DNA of 5,671 nt, from NCBI GenBank assembly GCA_002299555.1, contig DBOL01000018.1, positions 573-6,243 of the forward strand, given 5' to 3'. Each line of letters opens with the position of its first letter. The stretch's first letter is position 1. A model generated the notes under the pieces. It saw only the letters and a list, made by a program, of their open reading frames with translations, was not told where the DNA came from and ran no database searches. The DNA comes from Candidatus Aminicenantes bacterium UBA647. Lineage in GTDB: Bacteria; Acidobacteriota; Aminicenantia; UBA2199. The position numbers were made by a program, and so were the translations under genes. Of the stretch, positions 1-4,471 are shown in pieces.

Positions 1-34
1 TTTTTTTTTTATTTAAAAAAATAATTTTTTTTTA

Positions 35-63
35 TTGCAATTCGCTTCCTTATTTGATAAATT
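35..63 (+). promoter_or_regulatory. Possible sigma-70 promoter of the zinc-ribbon gene
   Basis: TTGCAA (35-40) is followed after 17 bases by TAAATT (58-63), with TG at 55-56 in the extended -10 position. Each hexamer matches consensus only in part. A start near 70 would place the ribosome-binding site at the very 5' end of the message. The flanking bases 1-34 are almost pure A/T runs, so chance matches are likely. Confidence 0.3.
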
Positions 64-70
64 TCATCTG

Positions 71-77
71 AAAGGAG
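71..77 (+). promoter_or_regulatory. Ribosome-binding site that fixes the start at 86
   Basis: AAAGGAG lies 8 bases before ATG at 86. The reading frame is open back to a TTG at 35, but that start has no comparable site and would add 17 residues before the conserved zinc-ribbon sequence, so 86 is preferred. Confidence 0.75.
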
Positions 78-85
78 AAAAAAAA

Positions 86-238
86 ATGGCAGAAACAGCT
101 TATTGTGTTAAATGTAAAGCAAAGTCTGAGATGAAAGATGCTCAGGAAGTTAAAATGAAAAACGGAAGGCCCGCCATGAAGGGGACCTGTGTTAAATGTG
201 GAACGGGAATGTACAAAATTCTCCCTTCCAAAAAATAA
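86..238 (+). CDS. Small zinc-ribbon protein, DUF5679 type
   Basis: This 50-residue protein has two CxxC knuckles, C7-V-K-C10 and C35-V-K-C38, separated by 24 residues and followed by a short basic tail. That arrangement is a zinc ribbon. The pattern YCVKCK, then K-M-K-N-G-R-P-A, then G-T-C-x-x-C-G-T fits the DUF5679 family as I remember it. These are short stand-alone proteins of unknown function whose ribbon resembles nucleic-acid-binding ribbons. There is no signal peptide or membrane segment, so it should be cytoplasmic. The basic surface (12 Lys or Arg) would suit RNA or DNA binding, which is inference. The start at 86 is set by AAAGGAG 8 bases upstream. It stands alone, converges on the dehydrogenase gene, and ends in a strong terminator 55 bases after the stop. 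Family assignment is fairly sure; no function is claimed. Confidence 0.85.
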   Translation: MAETAYCVKCKAKSEMKDAQEVKMKNGRPAMKGTCVKCGTGMYKILPSKK

Positions 239-291
239 TCTGAATTTAGATAATTTTTTAAGTTAAGAATTATTTATTTAGTTTTAAAATC

Positions 292-318
292 AGGGGGGCT
301 TTTGCCCCCCTTTTTTTT
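292..318 (+). terminator. Rho-independent terminator after the zinc-ribbon gene
   Basis: GGGGGGC (293-299) and GCCCCCC (304-310) form a perfect 7-bp GC-only stem with a TTTT loop, followed by eight T (311-318). It is strongly polarised to the + strand. The convergent dehydrogenase message reads into the same hairpin from the other side, but there the stem is followed by TGATTTTAAAAC, a poor U-tract. It may act as a weaker shared terminator for the minus-strand operon, which has no other candidate here. Confidence 0.93.
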
Positions 319-325
319 GTTGATA

Positions 326-1510
326 TTATAGATTTCTGATGATTTCGTCAGTCATCTCTTTTGTAGAAGCGGCTCCCTGATCGAGTGCCTCTTCAGATCC
401 TTTTAATTTTTCCATATCATATGATTTAACTTTCCCTTCTTCCACAACTTTTGAAATTGAATTTCTTATCTTTTCTGCAATTTCTTTTTCTCCGATATGA
501 TCCAGAAGCATACAGCCTGAAAGTATCATTGCAATTGGATTGACTATAGAGTTTTTATATTCGGCATATTTTGGAGCAGATCCATGAGTAGGTTCAAATA
601 TTGCCACTTCCTCACCGATATTAGCAGAACACGCAAATCCAAGTCCACCGGTTAATCCGGCAAAACCATCTGAAACGATATCACCAAACATATTTCCACT
701 TACAAGAACTCCATAATTTTCCGGATTTTTTGTTAACCACATCATCTGAGCATCGATGTTCGTATCCCAGAAAGAGATCTCAGGGTATTCTTTGGCAATC
801 TCTTTCCCTAGAGCGAGCATCATTCCTGATGTTTCCCTTATAACATTCGGTTTTTCACATATTGTTACTGATTTATACCCGAATTTTTTTGCATATTCAA
901 AAGCAGCTCGAAGTATCCTTTCTGTGGCTTTCTTTGTGAATATTCTTGTTGATACAGATAATTCACTTTTAGGTGTATCCTTGAAGTTCTTCATTTTTGG
1001 ATGTGTGTTCAAGGCTTTGTAAACATCATCGGGTGGATCTGTCCACTCGACTCCGCCATAAAGGCCTTCAGTATTTTGACGGAATATTACAACATCAACT
1101 TCAGGTTCTTCTATAGAGTTACCTTTACCTTTCCTGATAAAGTTCAAAGGATTACCTTTAAATGTTTTACATGGGCGTGTACAAACATCAAGATTAAAAT
1201 GCTGTCTTAATCCTACAATAGGACTGTAATAGACAAAGCCTTTTTCTCTCAATGAAGGGTCAAGCTCTTCTGCAGCATCTGATTTTGGTTTTGAAGTGAT
1301 AGCACCGAATAGCCCGAATTTGTGTTTTTCAAGTATATCAAGAGTTCTTTGAGGGAGTGGATTCCCCTCTTTGCACCAGAATTCCCATCCGATATCAGCC
1401 TCAACATAATCAGCTTTAAATCCGGCAGCTTCCATAACTCGCACAGCTTCCGGTAGAACCGTTTTCCCGATCCCATCCCCGGGAAGTAATACGATCGTTC
1501 TCTTTGACAT
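326..1510 (-). CDS. Isocitrate/isopropylmalate-family dehydrogenase, NADP-type, substrate uncertain
   Basis: This is a 394-residue Mg2+-dependent beta-decarboxylating dehydrogenase that oxidises a 2-hydroxy acid and releases CO2 to give a 2-oxoacid. The nucleotide end begins with PGDGIG (10-15). Catalytic residues, by alignment with E. coli Icd, are R102, R112, R144, Y151 (in LYGGVEW), K220, and metal ligands D253, D277 and D281. The coenzyme motif THGSAPKY puts K314-Y315 where E. coli NADP isocitrate dehydrogenase has K344-Y345, and Y364...K368 matches Y391...R395; NAD enzymes usually have Asp-Ile. NADP use is therefore inferred. The substrate loop S96-P-I-V-G-L-R102 keeps the serine of isocitrate dehydrogenase (S113) but has Ile for N115, and lacks the extra Arg of Thermus homoisocitrate dehydrogenase. 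Isocitrate, 3-isopropylmalate and homoisocitrate all remain possible. It is last in the operon, 57 bases after the small dehydratase subunit. Two ATGs are in tandem (1513 and 1510); the second has the better spacing. Confidence 0.9.
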   Translation of the reverse strand: MSKRTIVLLPGDGIGKTVLPEAVRVMEAAGFKADYVEADIGWEFWCKEGNPLPQRTLDILEKHKFGLFGAITSKPKSDAAEELDPSLREKGFVYYSPIVGLRQHFNLDVCTRPCKTFKGNPLNFIRKGKGNSIEEPEVDVVIFRQNTEGLYGGVEWTDPPDDVYKALNTHPKMKNFKDTPKSELSVSTRIFTKKATERILRAAFEYAKKFGYKSVTICEKPNVIRETSGMMLALGKEIAKEYPEISFWDTNIDAQMMWLTKNPENYGVLVSGNMFGDIVSDGFAGLTGGLGFACSANIGEEVAIFEPTHGSAPKYAEYKNSIVNPIAMILSGCMLLDHIGEKEIAEKIRNSISKVVEEGKVKSYDMEKLKGSEEALDQGAASTKEMTDEIIRNL

Positions 1511-1514
1511 CATT

Positions 1515-1521
1515 CCTCCTT
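1515..1521 (-). promoter_or_regulatory. Ribosome-binding site choosing between tandem ATG codons
   Basis: On the minus strand AAGGAGG is followed by A, then ATGATG. It sits 1 base from the first ATG (1513) and 4 bases from the second (1510). The small dehydratase subunit and CsgG-like genes also use a 4-base gap and the large subunit gene a 5-base gap, so the second ATG is the likelier start. The difference is one methionine. Confidence 0.7.
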
Positions 1522-1549
1522 GATTTTAAGGTGTTTTTTATCTGAAATA

Positions 1550-1571
1550 ATAAGGTTAGTACAAACCTTAT
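1550..1571 (-). other. Small hairpin at the dehydratase/dehydrogenase junction
   Basis: An 8-bp perfect inverted repeat, ATAAGGTT (1550-1557) and AACCTTAT (1564-1571), with a 6-base loop, overlaps the stop codon of the small subunit gene (1568-1570). On the minus strand it is followed by TATTTCAG, not a T-run, so it is not a standard terminator. It could protect or mark the end of the upstream cistron within a shared message, which is inference; in AT-rich DNA it could also be chance. Confidence 0.4.
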
Positions 1572-2059
1572 ATGTTCGACTTTATGAAATTTATAAGTCC
1601 GCCTTTTTTTAAAATATTCATGACCGTGGCAGGGTAGGGAGGAAATGTGAATTCACCTTTTGGTGTAATTATTTTTCCACTTTCCATATCGACTACGACC
1701 CGGTCTCCTTCATTGATCGAATCAACTGCTTCGGGAGCAATAATAGCAGGCATTCCTGCGTTTATTGCATTTCGGAAATAGATCCTGGAAAATGACCTGG
1801 CGATTATAACATTTATTCCTGAATATTTTATTGCAATTGCAGCTTGCTCTCTGGATGATCCCATTCCAAAGTTTTTTCCTGCTACAAGGATGTCACCTTC
1901 ACTTACTTTTGAAATAAAATCCGGATCAAGATCTTCAAGCGCATGCTTTGCCATCTCTTCCGGCTCCATTTTCTGATAAGTGTATTTTCCGGGAAAGATA
2001 ACATCGGTATTTATATTGTCTCCGTATTTCCATACTTTTCCCTCAAATTTACTATTCAT
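1568..2059 (-). CDS. LeuD/HacB-type dehydratase small subunit (swivel domain)
   Basis: This 163-residue protein is the separate swivelling domain of a two-subunit aconitase-superfamily enzyme; with the large subunit it moves a hydroxyl group between neighbouring carbons through a dehydrated intermediate. Family signatures are the N-terminal NTD (17-19), the G-x-G-S-S-R-E loop (65-71) whose Arg70 should bind a substrate carboxylate, and F-R-N-A-I-N-A-G-M-P (95-104). The length is normal for the stand-alone form (about 160-170). The usual Cys before GSSRE is Met66. The substrate-recognition loop after PGK reads Y26-T-Y-Q29, unlike the YLRT reported for methanogen homoaconitase or YLVY/YLVM of isopropylmalate isomerase. 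The gene overlaps the large subunit gene by ATGA (translational coupling), and its site GGAGGG lies inside that gene's last codons. Whether it is leuD, hacB or an aconitase-like variant cannot be settled, so no symbol is given. Confidence 0.92.
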   Translation of the reverse strand: MNSKFEGKVWKYGDNINTDVIFPGKYTYQKMEPEEMAKHALEDLDPDFISKVSEGDILVAGKNFGMGSSREQAAIAIKYSGINVIIARSFSRIYFRNAINAGMPAIIAPEAVDSINEGDRVVVDMESGKIITPKGEFTFPPYPATVMNILKKGGLINFIKSNI

Positions 2060-3303
2060 AATTCCCTCCGGGGATCCGTTATTTCTCCCGTCAATGCTGC
2101 TAGTGCAACTGTAATTGGAGATCCAAGATATATTTCAGCATCCCTGCACCCCATTCTTCCCTTGAAATTTCTGTTGGCTGTAGAAAATGTTACCTCACCC
2201 GGAGCCATCACTCCCTGGTGGGCTCCAAGGCATGGACCACAACCGGGGTTCATAATAATTGCCCCTGCATCTATCAATGTCTCTATTGTCCCATTTTTTA
2301 CAGCTTCTTTATAAACAGTTCTTGATGCAGGTATTATGAGTGTTCTTACTTTTACTTTATTCCCCTTTAATATCTCTGCCGCTTCTTCCAGGTCCTCGAG
2401 TCTCCCATTGGTGCAGGTTCCGATCAATGCCTGATCGATCTTTGTCCCCTCAACTTCTTTTACGGATGCGAGATTATCAACTGTATGAGGTTTTGCAACA
2501 GATGGCGAAATATCATTAACATTAAATTCCAGAACATCACAATAAATTGCATCATCATCAGAATAAAGACTCTCAAATTCACTCTGTGCCCTTCCTCTGA
2601 GAAAGTCGAAAGTGTTATGATCAGGAGGAGTGTAACCGCATTTTGCTCCCATTTCAGCTGCCATATTTGATAAAACCATCCTTTCAGGGACAGTCATTCT
2701 GCCGATCGTATCTCCGGAGAATTCAACAGCTTTATAATCAGCACCATCAGATCCGATCTTTCCTATCACGTGTAAGGCAATATCTTTTGGTGTGATATAT
2801 TTCGGCATGATCCCGTTTATAACTATTTTTAAAGTTTCCGGGACTGAAAACCACAATTCTCCTGTCGCCCAGATCGCAGCTACTTCAGAACGTCCGATAC
2901 CGGCCGAAAGTGCTCCTAATGCACCATAAGTAGTTGTATGTGAGTCAGATCCTACAATGAGCTTTCCCGGCATTGCAAATCCCTGTTCAGTAAATATCTG
3001 ATGACAAATGCCATGATTGATATCAAAAAAGTTCTGAATGTTCTGTTCTTTGACAAAACTCCTGATCTCCTTATGGTTTATCGCAGATGACTCTTTGGGT
3101 GCGGGAACTTCATGATCAAGAATTATCACAACTCTTTCAGGGTGTTTAATTCTGGTAACACCGATCTTTTTGAAAGTTCCGTAGATCGCTGCTGCATTGT
3201 CATGACTCATGACATAATCAGGTTCAACGGATACTATTGCTCCGGCTTTTACATCTTTTCCGGCCTTATTACTGAAAACTTTCTCAACAAAAGTTTTTCC
3301 CAT
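2056..3303 (-). CDS. LeuC/HacA-type dehydratase large subunit, 4Fe-4S
   Basis: This 415-residue protein is the catalytic subunit of the isopropylmalate/homoaconitate dehydratase family, of the shorter archaeal-type (LeuC2/HacA) form of about 420 residues rather than the 460-470-residue enterobacterial LeuC. The three cluster cysteines are visible: C297 in GTCTNGR, and C355 and C358 in NPGCGPC. Other family signatures are DHEVP (63-67), the GSDSHTTTYGALGALS stretch (118-133), and T-A-N-R-N-F-K-G-R-M-G (375-385). It should be cytoplasmic and oxygen-sensitive, holding a [4Fe-4S] cluster whose fourth iron binds substrate. GAGGAG lies 5 bases before the ATG. It is first in the operon: its TGA stop overlaps the ATG of the small subunit. 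No leuA, leuB or citrate synthase gene is in the window to identify the pathway. Family assignment is secure, substrate is not. Confidence 0.95.
   Translation of the reverse strand: MGKTFVEKVFSNKAGKDVKAGAIVSVEPDYVMSHDNAAAIYGTFKKIGVTRIKHPERVVIILDHEVPAPKESSAINHKEIRSFVKEQNIQNFFDINHGICHQIFTEQGFAMPGKLIVGSDSHTTTYGALGALSAGIGRSEVAAIWATGELWFSVPETLKIVINGIMPKYITPKDIALHVIGKIGSDGADYKAVEFSGDTIGRMTVPERMVLSNMAAEMGAKCGYTPPDHNTFDFLRGRAQSEFESLYSDDDAIYCDVLEFNVNDISPSVAKPHTVDNLASVKEVEGTKIDQALIGTCTNGRLEDLEEAAEILKGNKVKVRTLIIPASRTVYKEAVKNGTIETLIDAGAIIMNPGCGPCLGAHQGVMAPGEVTFSTANRNFKGRMGCRDAEIYLGSPITVALAALTGEITDPRREL
2064..2069 (-). promoter_or_regulatory. Ribosome-binding site inside the large-subunit gene
   Basis: GGAGGG on the minus strand lies 4 bases before the small-subunit ATG and is built from the last Arg-Arg-Glu codons of the large subunit. 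With the ATGA stop/start overlap it supports coupled, equimolar translation of the two subunits. Confidence 0.75.
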
Positions 3304-3386
3304 ATTGTCTCCTCTTGAGTCAATTTCATAATTGCTTTACAGCGAAGATAATTATGTAATTAACTCTTTTAAAAAAGATACGTAAT

Positions 3387-3414
3387 TCTATAAAAAAAAC
3401 AACATTAAGTAAAG
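3387..3414 (-). promoter_or_regulatory. Weak candidate promoter for the dehydratase-dehydrogenase operon
   Basis: On the minus strand TTTACT (3414-3409), a 16-base spacer and TATAGA (3392-3387) each match consensus at 4 of 6 positions, about 80 bases before the large-subunit ATG. It is the best pair I found by eye in the 279-base gap 3304-3582. That gap also holds two hairpins (3474-3504 and 3519-3559) and no convincing gene. I see no T-box or leucine-rich leader peptide in it. Confidence 0.25.
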
Positions 3415-3473
3415 AAAGAATCAAAAAATAATTTGCATTTGTAACATTTTGTTTTAACTACGGATGTTCTTTT

Positions 3474-3504
3474 AAAAAAAAGGGGAAACCTGAGGTGTGT
3501 TCCC
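3474..3504 (-). terminator. Weak terminator-like hairpin upstream of the operon
   Basis: Read on the minus strand, GGGAA (3504-3500) pairs with TTCCC (3487-3483); inside it ACC pairs with GGT around a TCA loop, with a 3-base bulge. After one further C come eight T (3481-3474). It lies just downstream of the strong terminator of the CsgG-like gene and about 170 bases before the operon's first ATG. A second, backup terminator is the simplest reading. An attenuator would need a promoter in the few bases upstream, which I do not see. Confidence 0.4.
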
Positions 3505-3518
3505 GACTAATATTTTTG

Positions 3519-3559
3519 AAAAAAAAAAGGGATGGTAATCTGATTACCATCCCTTTTTT
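3519..3559 (-). terminator. Rho-independent terminator of the CsgG-like gene
   Basis: GGGATGGTAATC (3529-3540) and GATTACCATCCC (3542-3553) are a perfect 12-bp inverted repeat around a single T, so the real loop opens a few pairs. It is flanked by ten A on the left (3519-3528) and six T on the right (3554-3559), and can therefore terminate in both directions. It begins 23 bases after the stop of the CsgG-like gene, and no + strand gene precedes it nearby, so its main job is on the minus strand. Confidence 0.93.
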
Positions 3560-3582
3560 AAATAAATATTGTTATTGTGGTT

Positions 3583-4305
3583 TTAATCTAAATCTATTGT
3601 TCCCATTGTTTTTGCTCTTCTCTTCTTGTCCATTTTATCCCATTTCTTCATGCATCTAGGATACTTTACTTTTCCGAGAGAGCATTTCAGATATTCTGAA
3701 ATATAAATAATACAAGCTCTTATTGCTTTACCAACAGGAGTCTTTTTAGCTTTATCACCGCTGACCCCGAAATTCCGTAGAGAGAGTCCTGCACCTATGG
3801 AACTTCCTTTTGCCCTTGCTTCTATCGTTCTGGCATCGACTATCTCTCCTGTCTCAGAATCAATGACCTTAACATCTACAGCAATATATGCTTTCGATTT
3901 TTTTCCACCAAGGCTAAGGCCTTTAAATCTTACTTTTCCACCTTTGGCTGAGCTCATTTCAAAAGCACTCACCGTTCCGGCGATCAGATACTGGGCTCCT
4001 TTGATCCTTTTCATTTTAACGAGCGTACTGTTGCTTACTCTGCCTGAGGCACTAAGGTCCTGCTCTGAAAGGACGGCACCTATCTCTTTTCTTTCAAGTA
4101 CACTGAAAGCTTTAGTACTGTAAAGTTCAGATGTAAGCATGTCCTGTAACTCTGTGGCAACCGTATTGTTCCATCTCCAGAAACTGGTTCCGGCAACTCT
4201 ATTGGTAAACCTCAAAACTCCGAGACGCGGTTTCTCAGCCGCTAAATTATCAACCAGTGGCCCAAGAATTAAAAGCACGACTATAACGAACATTATCTTT
4301 TTCAT
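3583..4305 (-). CDS. CsgG-like secreted protein
   Basis: This 240-residue protein has a Sec signal peptide: MKK, a hydrophobic run to about residue 18, and likely cleavage after LAA (21-23). The mature part follows the CsgG/HfaB pattern: R-L-G-V-L-R-F (27-33), a helix ending in S-V-L-E-R-K-E-I (68-75), Glu-Gln (81-82), G-A-Q-Y-L-I-A-G-T-V (103-112), then strands with V-D-V-K-V-I-D-S-E-T-G-E-I (143-155) and a glycine/serine-rich segment (167-183). E. coli CsgG forms a nonameric outer-membrane channel secreting curli subunits and is a lipoprotein; here no lipobox Cys follows the signal, so a non-lipidated periplasmic or outer-membrane protein is expected. The C-terminal tail is odd: three Cys (198, 208, 218) and a Lys/Arg-rich end (211-231). 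AAGGAGG lies 4 bases before the ATG. It is a single-gene unit with no curli partners nearby, so a role in curli is not implied. Confidence 0.85.
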   Translation of the reverse strand: MKKIMFVIVVLLILGPLVDNLAAEKPRLGVLRFTNRVAGTSFWRWNNTVATELQDMLTSELYSTKAFSVLERKEIGAVLSEQDLSASGRVSNSTLVKMKRIKGAQYLIAGTVSAFEMSSAKGGKVRFKGLSLGGKKSKAYIAVDVKVIDSETGEIVDARTIEARAKGSSIGAGLSLRNFGVSGDKAKKTPVGKAIRACIIYISEYLKCSLGKVKYPRCMKKWDKMDKKRRAKTMGTIDLD

Positions 4306-4329
4306 GTTTCCTCCTTGTATATTGATGTC

Positions 4330-4358
4330 ATTATAAATAATAAATAAAAAAAATTAAA
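4330..4358 (-). promoter_or_regulatory. Promoter of the CsgG-like gene
   Basis: On the minus strand a perfect TATAAT (4335-4330) lies 25 bases before the ATG at 4305. A weak TTTAAT (4358-4353) is 17 bases further upstream. A start near 4323 would leave a short leader that just includes the AAGGAGG at 4316-4310. The surrounding DNA is very AT-rich, so the -10 match alone is modest evidence. Confidence 0.45.
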
Positions 4359-4392
4359 ATTTATCTCATTTTTTTTATTTATTTATCTTCAT

Positions 4393-4402
4393 GTAACGTC
4401 AC
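4393..4402. promoter_or_regulatory. Near-palindrome between divergent promoters
   Basis: GTAACGTCAC matches its own reverse complement at 8 of 10 positions (GTnACGTnAC). It lies in the 166-base gap between the divergently transcribed CsgG-like gene and queA, outside both candidate core promoters. It could be an operator; no regulator is identified and the site is short. Confidence 0.2.
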
Positions 4403-4436
4403 TTCTCTAAACTCAGGGCCGAATTGTTGATAAGAT

Positions 4437-4465
4437 TTGACCTGATCGTGATTCGGTTATAAAAT
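4437..4465 (+). promoter_or_regulatory. Promoter of queA, placed for a leaderless start
   Basis: TTGACC (4437-4442), a 17-base spacer and TAAAAT (4460-4465) match consensus at 5 of 6 positions each. Transcription would begin 6-8 bases after the -10, at about 4471-4473, which is the ATG itself (4472). An overlapping TATAAA (4458-4463) with a 15-base spacer gives nearly the same start. Confidence 0.6.
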
Positions 4466-4471
4466 TACCGG

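Noticed and set aside
1..34. Poly-T/poly-A run at the window start as a terminator tail
   Set aside because: The T-run could belong to a terminator of a gene to the left, but no stem is visible inside the window, so it is not called.
35..85. Upstream TTG start adding 17 residues to the zinc-ribbon protein
   Set aside because: AAAGGAG sits 8 bases before ATG 86, and the added residues are outside the conserved ribbon; the TTG overlaps the candidate promoter.
756..1476. Open frames overlapping the dehydrogenase gene (for example 756-1022 +, 1001-1210 +, 1249-1476 -)
   Set aside because: They lie inside a well-supported conserved gene, have no recognisable domains, and their translations look like low-complexity shadows.
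3112..3318. Open frames antisense to or overlapping the dehydratase, CsgG-like and queA genes (also 1943-2314, 2485-2670, 3797-4123, 4139-4336, 5137-5418, 5208-5420)
   Set aside because: All are covered by genes with clear family signatures in another frame and show no domain or ribosome-site support that would compete.
3304..3518. T-box riboswitch or leucine leader peptide controlling the operon
   Set aside because: I could not find the T-box core sequence or a short frame rich in Leu codons; the small ATG frames on the minus strand (such as one starting near 3444) have no ribosome site and no Leu run.
4240..4305. Lipoprotein signal in the CsgG-like protein
   Set aside because: No Cys occurs near the end of the hydrophobic segment; the cleavage region is L-A-A-E-K.
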